Shown here: positions 10,858 through 23,454 of the stretch, piece after piece | How the letters are laid out: each line of letters starts with the position of its first letter | Position numbering within the stretch: position 1 is the stretch's first letter | Source: Epiperipatus broadwayi | Lineage: Eukaryota; Onychophora; Udeonychophora; Euonychophora; Peripatidae | Reading direction: 5' to 3' | NCBI GenBank assembly: GCA_028023455.1 | Contig: JAQFVV010013061.1 | Span: 67,001 to 131,000 of the forward strand | Length of the DNA: 64,000 bases | The notes under the pieces: model-generated | What the model was told of the DNA's origin: nothing | What the model saw: the letters and a program-made list of their open reading frames with translations, nothing else | Databases searched by the model: none | Program-made: the position numbers and the translations under genes

Positions 10858-11881
10858 GATTAAGCTATAAATTGAACTTTAAAAACGGATTTAATTTTTA
10901 ACATATGCACAAAAAAATAATTCAATATATTTTGAAAAGTATTTCTTCTATTCTTATTTATAAAGTAAACATTATAGTGGCTGATTTTGCCTACTGAATT
11001 TATTATGAATATTTTTGTCCTTTTTAATATTTTTCATATATTTTATTCAAAAAATTACTTCACCGGATTTAATAGTTTCAAGTAAAGCTATAGTACATGA
11101 CTTATGATATATTTTAAGATCATACTAAATTCTCTTTGTCATGTTTCATTGGATTATAACACAAGAAGCACTTAGAAGTGAAGCAAATATAAACTGATAT
11201 AAGAAACAATTACACTAATTTCATTATTGAATTACGTTTTGCATAATATAATAAAATATAAAGATACATGAAGATGTACTCTGCTGTGTTTATGTATCCA
11301 AGATAAGAAAATGCCATACAATATTAAAATTCAGACAAATCACTGAAAGTAAAAGACTAATATAATATTTAACAGACAGTTATCTAAATTATAATGGAAA
11401 GATATAATATATTTCTGATGGAAAAATATCTAGTTTTGAAAATACATAAAAATATATTATAAATGTTCACTTGTATAAAGCAGCTAACCAATGACTTATG
11501 TATAATTGAATTGAGTATTATCAATTTATATGATATTTTTATATTATTAGAATATTAATAGAAAATAACAAAACATTTAGTAACAAGCTAAGATTATCTG
11601 CAATCCCACATTTTTATTCCAAGTTTTAAAATTCTTTAATTAATTGCAACAATTTTTTTCTTCACCAGTAAAAATTGTAATTATAAATATGAAGCTATAA
11701 TTATACTATAATAAGTAATATGTCTGCTTAGCGCTTTCAAGATTTAATTAATTGCTTTAATAGCACAATATTAGCAAGTTTTTTTTATATTTTCTAATTG
11801 TCACTTATTATTAATAAATATTTGCATTATATTTTATCAGTTTTATCAGTTTGATTCTCTCTCTATGCACCAATAAGCAAA

Positions 11882-11884
<3 letters not shown>
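10858..11884. other. AT-rich unique DNA, nothing recognised
   Basis: No coding pattern, RNA gene or repeat structure seen. Confidence 0.5.

Positions 11885-11938
<54 letters not shown>
11885..11938. repeat. (TA)n microsatellite
   Basis: About 27 uninterrupted TA units. Confidence 0.95.
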
Positions 11939-11940
<2 letters not shown>

Positions 11941-11989
11941 TCAAAAGCACTTTTGAGGAATGAAAGACTGTATATAATAGCTAATTACC

Positions 11990-12290
11990 ATTATATATAT
12001 ATATGATCACTAGATGGAGCTTACCAATAGCTCTAAACAAGCTTTGGTTTCATAAGTGTCGAAAGAGATAGAATTCAAAATGTCTATCGTTATCCCCACC
12101 TCCAAACCAGCTGGTTTCAAGCTTATTTGCTCATGTCAGTGGAGGGCTGGGAGACTAGAAACTAGATCTAAAATACCAACTCTAAAGTCAGCACTTATCA
12201 AACATGTTTCTATCAATTTGAAAGCATGAATTTATCAGACATGTAAATGTCTTCAAACCCAGCCTAACAAACTAGATGGCTAAATGGAGC
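11990..12290 (+). repeat. Family T monomer (diverged relative of the 417-bp array)
   Basis: Starts at a short TA run, then GATCACTAGATGGAGCTTAC, and aligns over about 280 bp with the unit of the array at 52271-54698. Shared words include GAAACTAGATCTAAA, ACCAGCTGGTTTCAAGC (array: ATCAGCTGATTTCAAGC) and GTCTTCAAACCCAGCCTA. The last quarter of the unit is missing. It shows that the array unit also exists as a dispersed single copy that starts next to TA repeats, as a mobile element would. Confidence 0.75.
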
Positions 12291-14966
12291 TGACTACTAA
12301 TCCAAACAAATAAAAAAAAAATTCTGAAGTAAAAGATTACAATCATTAAAACTTTTTTTTTTTGGAAGCTAATTAAAGATGGCAGAATTATGCTAAAAAA
12401 AGACTTTGTAACTTAAATTTAAGAAAAAGTGTACAAGATTATTATCTTGTGTGCTAATAAAACAACAAGAGAAAATAGATGTGCAGAGAAGTTTAAAAAT
12501 GGATCGCAGCTATAAAAGGTCAAAAAAACTTAAAGCTGGGTCTTTGTCTTTTCTGTAACCAGCAGCTTCCATTAGGTCTAGGATAGAGAAAATATCCTAT
12601 CCCAAACTACTCATATGCTGGACTAGCACTACTCATATGCTGAGGTGAATCATTATGTGGAGTGGAACTGATACATTTTCAGATACCTTTCTTCATATAG
12701 GTCACTCAGAAAAACCATCCAGTCTAGCCATTAGGACAGGCCAAGAACCTACAAAAATGTTGACAGAGTGAAATTAGTTAGCTTCAAAGGGCTCTTCAAA
12801 ATGTGTACTACAAAACTTACTGCTAAGATTATTCATATCCTGATTGTGACTAAATTAAGCTTATAATATAATCCTGATAGTGACTTTTATTTAAAGAACT
12901 TTCTAGAAGAAAGTTGGAAGTGGACTTTAATGGTGAAACTGTTCTAATTAATTGATTCATGTCTGGACTGGCATGCTTGTATTTTTTCCAACTTATTAGT
13001 AATTTGTGTTTTAATATTTTAATTTGTTAAAATAAAAATATTTATATCTAATATCAACTATTTATTGTGCATTATTAATGATAATTATTAAATTTATTAA
13101 TGTTAGTTATTATGATTTGAGTATAATTTACCTTTGCCAATAGTTATTAACGAAGTCCCAGGTGTAATATTCTCTGAAAAATAACTAAGTTATGGGAAAT
13201 TATAACCCAATCTTTTTAGTTACTTGCATCAAAATTATGGGATACGAGAAAGTTAGAAGTATATTGAATGTGGCTCCCTCTTATAAATGAAAACTAACTT
13301 TGTTGGCAATTTCTGTATAATAATTAGTAGGCCAGTTAATCGGGAAATATAGATATGCTTTGGGAATAGGAACAATATATTTTCTTATCCATAGCTTGAT
13401 TAACTTTCACTTAATAGTGTGTAAAAAAAACACCTACCAGAATCTACCAAAACGTGACAACGTTATTTCAAAATATTATATATATATAAATGATATATTT
13501 TGCAGGTTCATTTATATCTGTAACCCATGAAAATCTTTGTATCAACATATATGTAATATTTTAGTGGATAAATAATGAATTTGTATTATTATTTTTGAGA
13601 GCTTCCTTATAGTAAAAATATAATAGCAAAATAGCTGCTGTTTCTGCACAATAACACACAATAAAATGAAATTTTCTCAGAGCTTTTTTTTTCTCAAATC
13701 ATAAGAATATGTGTGATGAGATTTAAAATAAACAAATGTAATGGATTATATATTTTTTACCCGATAACTTTACTTTATTTTTAAATGGGATGATTTGGAT
13801 ATATTTGTATCATATTCACCTTTAAAATCAATTGTAATATTAAATTATGGTATACCCCAAAATTAGGATATATTAAATAATAATATATTCTAAACTCGGA
13901 ATATATTAACTGGGACTTAATTACATATTAATGGTCCATTCTTTGGGAATATTGAATTTATACTATATCACACTTTTTCTTTTTTATCTTTTGTTATTTC
14001 TTAGACTAAATATATACCTTGTTTTCATTTCATGACTCAAGAATACAATGTATCCATGTCATAAATATTTAATTGGTCTACTAATATATATATATTGTGT
14101 AAAAATCTTTTATGCTATATATTTATTATATATATGTACTAAAAGATATATAAAATGAAATCCATGATTTGTCCCGAATTTTGAAATTAACTTTTTTGAT
14201 ATCATTATTAAATTTTCTTATTTACACATTAAATATTTTTGTATATACTTCTATATTCTTTTTTGTATTCAACTTATATTTGCTTGAAAGTTGTCAAAAT
14301 GCCTTCAAACCAGTAAGTTTATATATTGCCAGATTTCTGGAATAAGTATATATGTGATCTAAATGTTAATAATTTTAGTGATCATTTCATAATCCAAAAA
14401 ATCATTCATATGATTTTTAAATCTAAAATTTGTATCAAATTTAAATTTTGGGATCTAGTTATTCATTTAAGATTTAATTTTTTAAATTATAGTTTGAAAT
14501 AATCTATCTAATAATATTGTTCAGACCATGAATAAAGACATTGACTATATATGTTTAAATACCACATCTTGACCTTCATTTAATAGTGGTTATACTACTT
14601 TGTCATCAGTGCATGTCAGTATGGAGTTATAAAATATCTAAAGTCCAAAATTTACCCTGAACATTATTACTAAATTTCTAAATATCTTTTATAAAGTTTA
14701 TTTTTTGATAATTTATTTATCTATTAATAGATCTTGAATAATGTTAATAAATTTTACTGAATTTATTAAATTATAAAGTTCTGAGATATCAAAAGAAGAC
14801 ATATTGAAGTTTTCACGAATTTTATATTTTTGTTAATTAAAGAATTGATATTTAAATCTCCAAAATCTTTTTTTTTCTTTTACAACTGTATATTATTTTG
14901 ATTGCATGAAGTAATGCAATCTCCCAATGAATAAACAAAGGCAAAACTGCATGTTTATATAGATAT
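12291..14966. other. AT-rich DNA, no gene recognised
   Basis: 12490-12830 is less AT-rich than its surroundings but gives no convincing frame in any of six readings. The rest is low-GC sequence without recognisable structure. Confidence 0.45.
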
Positions 14967-15445
14967 AATCCACTAGAAAAATTCTACCAACATTTAAAAA
15001 TGCCTATATAAAATTAAAGATTAATTTCCTTTTCTATAGCCAGCTTACGACATATTACGCCATCTTGAGTAGCAATACATTAATATTTAAAACTCATTAA
15101 ACTCACACAATAGTAATGTTCTCACATGAATGGTCAACTCTCCATAAATTGTGATTACTAACACATTTACATTGTTTATTCAATACATTATCTGTACTAT
15201 TTGTAAAGTATGATTCCTTAATTTTTCTTTTCTTCAAATCGTTTTCCACATGCAAAACAAAAACACTCTCAAAGCAGAATTCTCCACTACAAATCACTTA
15301 GGAATCTTACTGTTGTGTGAGATTAATAAGTTTTAAATATTACTAAAGATGGTGGAATACACCGTAAGCTGGCTATAGCAAAGGAAATTAATCTTTAATT
15401 TTATATAGGCATTTTTTAATTTTGGTATAATTATTCTAGTGGATT
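14967..15445. mobile_element. Foldback with a Penelope-like endonuclease remnant in its loop
   Basis: Arms of about 150 bp (14967-15120 and 15297-15445) begin ATCCACTAG and end with its complement. They share TATAGCCAGCTTAC, an ATCTTTAATTTTATATAGGC block and a CCATCTT word. The loop carries a short minus-strand frame resembling the tail of a GIY-YIG endonuclease. Penelope-like elements often end in inverted or tandem terminal repeats, so this may be a deleted member flanked by inverted termini. That reading is an inference. Confidence 0.6.
15103..15297 (-). pseudogene. Possible Penelope-like GIY-YIG endonuclease C-terminal fragment
   Basis: The 64-codon frame includes ENDLKKRKIKESYFTNSTDN followed by VLNKQ. 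This resembles the segment RKIKESxxIxxNxxxxLN near the end of the GIY-YIG domain of Penelope-like retroelements, in which the Glu is catalytic. The N-terminal GIY-YIG motif itself is not present. Because the piece is short, the assignment is tentative. The 58565-58915 remnant has the same segment with more of the domain. Confidence 0.4.
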
Positions 15446-15716
15446 TTGTTTATTATACTTATATCATTTGATATTATATATATATTAAATCAAAAATAAT
15501 TAAGATTTAGGTGTGGAAAGAATGATAGCATAAGTAAAAAGATGTGGTATATTGCAAACTCTATAAAGTGTTGTCAACAAGCAGACCAAATATATTTAGT
15601 TAAGCTCATAGTGGATTTTGAATATAAATGGTTTCATTTCTAGTTGCATCATTGTTTATTATTATAGGTTAATTATAATGATGATTATGACAAACATATA
15701 TAATTATAGAAGATTT

Positions 15717-15935
15717 GAATACAGACTTTCCAGCAACCTTCAGCTATCCACTATCTCATACACACACATGTGAAAAAAATAAATCATCTGGACCAACTAA
15801 TGACTGCTGCTTTAGCAAGAAATACGATCATTGGAAATTATTTATATTTTTCAGATGTGTATGATCATGTGTATTGGTCATATGGAATAGAGTGGATAGC
15901 TGAAAGGAGTTTGAAAGTCTGTGTTCGTATCCTAT
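15717..15935. repeat. Family X foldback, short internally deleted copy
   Basis: The left arm (15717-15785) with GACTTTCCAGCAACCTTCAG and the right arm (15835-15935) with its complement are the two termini of family X. The middle keeps only the CTGGACCAACTAATGA core and the GCAAGAAATA word. It is a much shorter version of the copy at 22751-23454. Confidence 0.75.
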
Positions 15936-16742
15936 AATTACATATAAACTCCAAATATATAAATTATACTTGTGTTCAAATATGACAAATATATTTAAAA
16001 TATTTCTGGTGTAATTAAACTTTGCAGACACTATACATATAATAGGTTTATTTATTTAGACATTTAGATGTGAAAACTTAAATATATAATCATATAGCTG
16101 TAAGACTAAATACAATTCTATCTAAAACTTACTTATTTAAAATTATATGGAAAAACAAATCTTAAAAAATATTAATGAAATTCAATAATATCCTCAATCT
16201 TTAAGATTATATTCAATTCCATTTTTTTACTTCATAATTTTTTTAATAAAATATGTATTTTCTTTAAACAACGAAAATAAAATTTAAAAAAGCTTAATTT
16301 TTTTAATATTATTGAATAATATAAAATAATAATTTAATAATATTGGATGTAATTAAAGAAAATGTTAATAAAGAAAAAATTCTAAACTATAAACAAATAA
16401 AATGATTGACAGAAAAAAATATTATTTATAACAGATTTTAAAATAAATACAAATTATAAGTTTGGAAAATAAAGTTACAAAAATAAAGCCGAAAGAATTC
16501 AACTATATTGTGGCATAAAATAAACAAATTAATTACATTTGAAACTAAAAAATCAGATAAAATATATTAAAAATAAATAAATAAATCAAACTACGTACTA
16601 AAAAATAATTAATATGCATTTTGTAATAACAAATGACAAAAAAATTAAACAATAAATTTATTTGTGTAAATACATTGACATTTTTCATGGAACTAATAAA
16701 TTAAATTCACTCTGAAAAAAGAGTGTAATCATCGTCATCATT

Positions 16743-16836
16743 TGTTTTTTCATGTGTCATAGCATCAGCTGAGAAGCGAATCCACTAATCCGGGACAACT
16801 GCTTGTAAAGCAGACGTCGCTGATCCCTCGACTACA
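16743..16836 (-). repeat. tRNA-derived SINE
   Basis: On the minus strand, TAGTCGAGGGATCAGCG resembles a pol III box A and GTGGATTCGCTTCT, about 40 nt further, resembles box B. The SINE then continues with the GATGCTATGACA word shared with the SINE at 55108-55211. The tRNA part is degenerate and is not a functional tRNA gene. It lies directly beside the 3' end of an RTE-like LINE on the same strand. Confidence 0.55.
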
Positions 16837-16839
16837 ATT

Positions 16840-17340
16840 GATACACTTCAGATGAAGGTATCTCCAAATTTAATTTACTTTCACCAATCCTTAGCATTTT
16901 TCTCCACATCATTTCAAATGTGTATTTTATCCATCCATCTCATATATAGTTTTTTTTACACGTTTGAAAATGTCTTGGAAAACAATTTACAATTTGAACT
17001 TTCCAACTATTGTTATTTTATTTACAAATACTTCAGATCCATTCAACCTTTGAATTCTTTGAGTAGCGTCAATAATATTTGGTTATTCTCTCACCCACAT
17101 GTTTGTTTTCAATCTCTCCTAATTAGTCCCAACATGTTCCTTTCTGTATTTTACTGTGGGGCTGCAATTTCAGTACTGTTTTTTCCTGATGAAATCTGAG
17201 TGTTTAATAATGTGAAAAAGAGGTCAATTAAAATCTTTTTAACAGGCCTATTTTCTTTTAATGTATTAATAATTTTATCTATTACGCTTTTATTTATATT
17301 AATAAACTAATTGAGATATTTGTAGGTTTTGACCTTTTTT
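16840..17340 (-). pseudogene. RTE-like LINE, C-terminal coding remnant
   Basis: Minus-strand frames give KVKTYKYL...NSVIDKIINTLKEN-type sequence, then NMWVREQ-like, IIDATQRIQRLNGSE and KTIYEMDG. These match in order the C-terminal region of RTE/BovB-type ORFs (compare VWVRQQTSVTDLIEKIKRLK and RPHVRWMD in the copy at 25914-26414). Stops and frameshifts are frequent. The open frame on the opposite strand (16852-17199) is a shadow. It may be the 3' end of the LINE at 18990-21480, with the DNA between too decayed to call. Confidence 0.6.
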
Positions 17341-18183
17341 TAAATTCACAATTAACAATTTTCATGCTTTTCTGTGAAAAAATGATGAACTTTATTCTTA
17401 TTTAGCATGCATCATTAGCCATATTTTTTTGCTTTCATCTGATAACTATTTTGTAATATTTCATGATGATTCTATTTTTAAATAGAGGTCATTTTCCTTT
17501 TTTAATGTTTGCTGTAAATAGATTGCATTATCTTAATATGATGTTGTATATATCTAGTAGATGGCTGATGCATTTGTAATTGTTAATATATTCTTTTAAA
17601 TCTTTTTAAATATCAATATAATCACATTATTCCATTTGCTCAATATTCATTATTTATGACATTTTATGCATAGTTTTTTTGTCAAAGAATTTTTTTATTT
17701 CTTCACCAACCTTTTGATATGCTAGCAATATTTTCATTATTTTCAGATTTTCCTGTCATCATAGATTTAATTACATGTTTAAAGTGCTCAGAACTTTAGA
17801 TGTTGTAACTGTAATGGTTACATCACTTTTTGCTTCATTATTACTGCTATATAGTTCATTTCAGAATTCTTTTATGCCCTACATGGCATTGTTCAATTTT
17901 TCTTTGTACTGCTAAGACAAATTTACTTTGGAATATCAATATCGTCTTTTATAATTTTGAGTTATTTTTTCTATAGCTTTTCTTTACAATTCACAGATTT
18001 ATTTTTTAAAATTATATTCCATATTTTACAGAATTTCAGATCCTAAATCTTCCCAAGGAATTACTTTCCCCCAAATATTTAACCACTTCAAATTGCTATC
18101 AAACTTCATATCAAACTGCAATTTTTAACTTTCCATGTATTTTTAAAAAGTTAATTTTAATTGCATTTTTTTAACCTAATTAT
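17341..18183. other. Probable decayed LINE interior, not resolved
   Basis: Lies between two minus-strand LINE pieces. Translation gives only short peptide runs without a decisive motif, so it is left as uncertain LINE-derived DNA. Confidence 0.3.
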
Positions 18184-18432
18184 TGTTAAAACAGGCAAAA
18201 CTCACAATATCTATTGCCACACGCAGCAAGCTAGAGAAATCAATGGAAGCCAAAAGGCTTGTGCATAAAATCTCCATCAAGGACCTACTCATCCAATATC
18301 TCCAGAAAGTTTGAGGATATTGGATGAGTAGGGACTAGATGGGGATTTTATGCACAAGCCTTCTGGCATCCATTGATTTCTCTGATTGCTGTGTGTGGCA
18401 ATATATATAGTGAGTTTTGCCTGTTTTAACAA
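18184..18432. repeat. Family Y foldback, near-perfect hairpin
   Basis: Arms of about 115 bp meet with almost no loop. The left arm starts TTGTTAAAACAGGCAAAACTC and contains CTACTCATCCAATAT; the right arm is its complement ending GAGTTTTGCCTG. A half copy lies at 62114-62242. The hairpin sits within LINE-derived DNA and so may be a later insertion. No coding content. Confidence 0.85.
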
Positions 18433-18989
18433 CAGTTATACACTAGCATAAGAGGAGGTGGTCATGTGATGTTTATTGGCTTAACTTAATTATATTATAA
18501 ATTAGATAAATTCTAATTATCATAAACATAAATGTATCTTTTTTTCATTTTCAAGGGCTGACATATAACTTTAACATCTTATACAACAAAACAGGTGTTA
18601 AATAACACCCCTTTCATCTCATTATAAAACTTTTTATGTAAAAAATAAAATAAAATCTGATTTATAGACAAATTTTCAGCAATTATTTCTTCTTCAATAT
18701 ATATTTATTTTTATTATTATTATTAAAATAATGCAATACACTCTATCAAAACTCTTTCTATGATTTATGAGTTAATATTACACTTTTTTCACTTTTCCAA
18801 ATGTTCTTCAGTAATATTTATCACTATACCAATAACTGTTCTTTTGTAGAAAAATAAGTGATGCAATTTCTACATCTAAATTGCAGTTTGGATGCAGAGA
18901 TAAACTTTGTTAGTATGTTTGACTATAATTATTCTAAAAATTACTATATTAGTTTTTGTTTTCAAATATAAATATATTTATTGAAAGAA

Positions 18990-20070
18990 AATCTTTTATT
19001 TGATCTCCATCTTAAATTGCACTACAACCTGTCACTTTTCTCAAATTCTTTCTCATTGTAGTCTTTAGTGATTCCACTCACTTTCAGTTCTAGTACTATT
19101 CAAATCCTATCTATTGTTTTTTAAATCTCTCTTTTTTATTAATGCATATTCTGAAACACAGTCATCTATTTTAATTCCTTTCGGTTCTATTTTATAATCC
19201 TCATTATATTTTCAATAAATAAATAAGGTAATAAAGAAATGCCTTGTCTCATAAGTCTTCTTATTAAGTTTATAACAATTTTTGTATTTTGAGATTTATA
19301 TAAATTTAAAATTAATTATCTATTTATGCAGTGAAAACCTAAATTCTTCATCATTTTAAGCAATGACTTTTAATTCATTTTATCAAAAGCCTTGCCAAGT
19401 CAATAAAAGCCACATAAGATTTTCTATTTATTTGCAGTCTTCTTTGCAAAATTATTCTTAAAGTCATTATTGCTTCCTTAGTTTCTTTCCCAGATCTAAA
19501 TTTATATTGATCTTCATCCAAATTTTCATCTATTTTTTGTACTCTATTTTTAATTATTATGAATAAAATCTGTGAAGCATGAAATAAGAGCTATTATTGA
19601 AATTTGTGCATTTATTTGTATTATCTTTTTATTATTTTTGGACAGGTAATAGTTTTGTAGTCAACAATTCATTTGGTATTATACTTTTTCCATAATATTC
19701 TATTATTACAGCAAATAATTTATTTTCAATGACAACATTATATTTTTAAAAAATTTCAATTGAAATACTACCTATATCAGTTCCCTTATTACTTTTTATT
19801 TTACTATTTGCATAATCAATTTTTTTCTTATTATTATAGGTCTTTTTTCATCCTCATCTACCATATTTTCATCTTCTAGATGATTTCTCATATTTATATC
19901 TTCTCCTTTATACAAATCTTCAATATACTCTTTCCAATGGTTACACATTTCTTTGTTTTCAAAAACTATACTTCTGACTTTATTCTTAAACAACATTATT
20001 CTCTTATTCTTCTCATTCACTTTCTTTGCATATCTTCATATATATATTCACTTTCTTTGCATATCTTCAT
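18990..20070 (-). pseudogene. LINE (non-LTR retrotransposon) reverse transcriptase remnant
   Basis: Minus-strand frames give, in order, NHWKEYIEDLYKGED, an IKSNKGTD-like linker, QYKFRSGKETKEAIMTLRII, NRKSYVAFIDLAR (first catalytic Asp of the RT palm, family form AFxDLxKAFD), then a KMMKNLGFH-like segment and RRLMRQGISLLPYLFI (the RQGxxLSPxLF motif). The later FADD/YADD box is not visible. Reading frame changes and stops are numerous. With the endonuclease piece to the right it forms one LINE, similar to the RTE/craniofacial-development-protein-2-like group. Confidence 0.72.
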
Positions 20071-20360
20071 ATATATATATATTGCTTATAACACTTCTTT
20101 CATATACACTGATGCAAACAAATTTTCTTAAAAACTTCTTTATTTTCTTTACAGTTTCGACTGCTCAGCAGTCTTCATCAGAGATCTATGCTTCTTCTCT
20201 GCTTTAATTAAAAAAATTAATTAACTAAAGCAGAGAAGAAACATAGAACTCTGATGAAGACTGCTGGTCAGTCGAAACTGTAAGGAAAATAAAGAAGTTT
20301 TTAAAAAAATTTGTTTGTATTGAAGTGTTTATGAAAGAAGTGTTATAAGCAATATATATA
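20071..20360. mobile_element. Foldback with hammerhead-like motif, nested in the LINE
   Basis: Arms of about 140 bp (20071-20209 and 20212-20360) are nearly perfect complements meeting at TTAATTAAAAAAATTAATTAA. Each arm, read outward from the centre, contains CTGATGAAGACTGCT followed by CAGTCGAAACTGTAA, the pattern CTGATGA, short stem, GAAA. The flank at about 20019-20078 is a 30-bp tandem duplication of the host sequence (TTTGCATATCTTCATATATA). It interrupts the LINE between its endonuclease and RT parts. Confidence 0.75.
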
Positions 20361-21480
20361 ATTGACAACATTACTAAATGTTTTCTTTTTTTAATTGAAC
20401 ATTTTGATTTTTTATATATACATTTAACATTTCCAACATTTATGTTATTTTCAGTTTATTTATTTATTATATTCCCTCAATTTTGCAATTTGTTATTATT
20501 AAATTTTTAAGTATTTTATACTGGTCATCATTAAAACCAATATTTTTAAAGTCATTCATGATTTCTTAGGTACTAGTGTCATTTTTCCAATACTTTAGTT
20601 GCAGATGATTTTATACATACTTTAATATTTTTCCAACTTATATTATCAATGTCTATATTGATTTCATCATTAAATTTCTTAACTACATCATGATTATTTA
20701 TTTTGAAGAGGTAAAATTATCTTAAAATTAATATTACATTTTGTCAAATTAAGCTAATGTTCACTATTCACGTCAGCATCTAGGTAATTATGAAAAGTCT
20801 ATAATTAATTTCTATATCTTTGTTTAATTATAACATAATCAATCAAATACCTTTTAAAATATCTAGAATCTTTCTATAAATAACATCTTCTTTTAGGAAC
20901 ATCATAAAATGTATTGGATATTACCATTTTATGTTGCATACAAAATTCAATAAATCTTTCATCTTATGAATTCATATCACCTAAACCAAATCTGCCTACA
21001 CATCTTCAATTTTTATTTACATTCACAGATGTATTAAAATCATCCATAAAAACAATATCCCTATCATTGACAAACTTTACTATTAATTCTATTTTTTTTT
21101 TATAATACAGTCAACTTTTTTATTATCACTCTTAACAGTAGAATAATATGCCTGTTACTGTTACCATAGCTACTGGATCTGTTTTCATTTTAATCATTAA
21201 AATTCTATCACTTATATAGAAAGTGTTCAATACATTTCTTCATTTATTTACCTCTTAATATAACAGCAACACAATGTAATGTTTATTATCATCTCCACTA
21301 TACATTATTATTAATTCTTCTGATTACCATTACACATCCATTTAGTTTTACAAAAATCTAAAATATCCACTCTATATTCTATCATTGATCTCTTAACTTC
21401 TAATCCAGTAGGTCTTTATTATGTCCTTATATTATCATTATCTTTCATAGGTAATAATTTGTATGAAGATTTTGCAGACT
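20361..21480 (-). pseudogene. LINE apurinic-like endonuclease domain remnant
   Basis: Minus-strand frames show KRSMIEYRVDILDFCKTKWM (the start of the exonuclease-endonuclease-phosphatase fold, family form xIxxLxExKW), then DIVFMDDFNTSVNVN (the GDFN catalytic motif, with Gly replaced by Asp), RCVGRFGLGDMNS, ERFIEFCMQHKMVISNTFYD, PKRRCYL and LIDYVII. The order and spacing match endonucleases of RTE/Jockey-type LINEs. Stops break the frame. It continues leftward, past the nested foldback, into the RT remnant. Confidence 0.75.
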
Positions 21481-21865
21481 GATGACTTGAATGGCCTGAC
21501 TTTATCCCCCTGCTACATTTTGGTAAATAAATTCCATTATCTCTTAAAATAACTATTTCTATTTATTTTTTACAGCTTATTAATATGACATATCTGGATA
21601 TTTTTAATGTAGTGGTTTCCCACTGTTTGTTGCATTCTAATTTTATTATCATAAGGTTCATTCACCTTTTAGAAAGATTTCTTTCCCTAAAGACAAAATG
21701 GTGCCCTAATTCTATAATAGTTTGTCTGCCCTCTTATGAAACCATTGGCATAGAAGAAGAGGAATCTTTATAGGAAAAGTGTTCATATTTGGGTCACATG
21801 TCACCAGAAAAACTTTAGTAAAAACAGAATGCACCACATGCAGCTGGATGTTGAATAATAAACCA

Positions 21866-21868
<3 letters not shown>

Positions 21869-21948
<80 letters not shown>

Positions 21949-21951
21949 TGC
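21869..21951. repeat. (AT)n(AG)n compound microsatellite
   Basis: About 22 AT units run directly into about 19 AG units. The frame reading (YI)n(ER)n across it is not a gene. Confidence 0.95.
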
Positions 21952-22030
21952 TCACAAATAAGCTCTTAAGAAGCTTTGCAGAATATCCCCAACCCCAGAC
22001 TGTTTTCTGCTGCTGGCTTATTTGTGAGCT
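21949..22030. repeat. Short hairpin beside the microsatellite
   Basis: GCTCACAAATAAGC at about 21950 is repeated inverted as GCTTATTTGTGAGC at about 22015, enclosing about 50 bp. It may be the tip of a foldback whose left flank is the microsatellite. Confidence 0.6.
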
Positions 22031-22750
22031 CTATATATAACATTTGTAATACAAGCTTATTAAATTAGGTCATGTGACATCTGACTTGTTTTTTAACACG
22101 CACACACACACCCATATATATATATAAAGAATCTATTTGTAAATGAGTATTGTCATTCCAATTCCAAAGATAAAATGGAAATAAGAAGTAAAAAATACTT
22201 TAGAAATGAGATGTGTGATGACCCCATTATGTGATCCAAAAATATATTTATTTATAAAAAATGCTTATTTATTTTTCTGTTTATTTATTATTTTCTGATG
22301 CTGCATTTTAATTTCATAAGTAGAAAAATGTTGTTTCTGCAATACTTCAACACCATATCCAATTTATCTCTTCTATGTATTCTTTTCTCAATCATATTTT
22401 TTCAACGGAGACAATAAACTTTGCACCTCTTTACAATGTCTTTGACATCATCTTTTTAATGTAAATGCAATATGCTCCTATCATAAAAACTAAGCTCAGA
22501 TTTACCATAAATATCGTTTTATAAACTCTTACATTGCTTATTCATTTTACATGACTAAATGAATGATAATATGATTTTACAATATTGGAATTTATGATAT
22601 CAACAGCCAAAAAGTTGAAGAACATATTTTGATTGTTTTTTTTTATCTTGCCATTGTATTGTTAAAATTTACTGAGGATTCTTAAACAAAACATTTTAAT
22701 GCTTTGATATTGAATTAATAGGCTGTCCAAATTTTGCTTCCAACAATAAA

Positions 22751-23454
22751 TATAGGGGGTTTGAACTCAGACTTTCTAGAACCCTTCAACTATCCATACT
22801 ATCTCATACCACGAATACACATGACAAAAATACATGTTGAAAATACAAATAATCACCAATATACATATTTTATGCTAAAACAGCACTCATCAGTTGGTCC
22901 AGATTATCATCTCCCATACATTTATCTAATCAGTCCTCAGTTTATATTGAGATAGCAAATCTTCATACTTTAATGGACAGGATTCAACCCACTCCAACTT
23001 TTCAGCCATCCATACCATTTAAAATCTGATAATAGAAAGCCCAAATCCCATACTGATGACTTAAGGTCAACATGGGAATGGCAATAATATTGGCATAAGT
23101 ATGGGATTTGGGCTTTCCATCATCGGATTTTTAATGGTATGGATGGCTGAAGAGTTGAAAGTTGGAGTGGATTAAAGCCTGTCCATCAAAGTATGAAGAC
23201 GTACTATCTTAATATAAACTGAGCATTGATTATATATGAGTGTGGGAGGTGATAATCTGGACCAACTGATAATGTGTTGGTTTAACATGAAATATGTATA
23301 TTGGTGTTTATTTATCTTTTCTACATGTATTTGGTCATGTGTATCGGTAGTATGAGATAGTATGGATACATGAAGGGTGCTTGAAAATCTGAGTTCAAAT
23401 ACTCTATATTTGCAATTAGACTTCAGGTATATAGAGTGCCTGTATTTCAAATAT
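22751..23454. mobile_element. Family X foldback, full-length reference copy
   Basis: Arms of about 300 bp (22751-23056 and 23098-23408) begin TATAGGGGGTTTGAACTCAG and end with the complementary GAGTTCAAATACTCTATA. Each arm contains ACTTTAATGGACAGG and TTGGTCCAGATTATC or their complements. The exact 14-bp word CTTCCAACAATAAA lies immediately left (22737-22750) and again at 23455-23468, giving a long target duplication and including a 46-bp tail outside the right arm. There is no protein; open frames on both strands (22734-22955 and 23172-23450) are by-products shared by the arms. Confidence 0.85.

Noticed and set aside
16852-17199. 115-codon plus-strand open frame
   Set aside because: It is antisense to an RTE C-terminal remnant, and the minus-strand translation carries the recognisable motifs.
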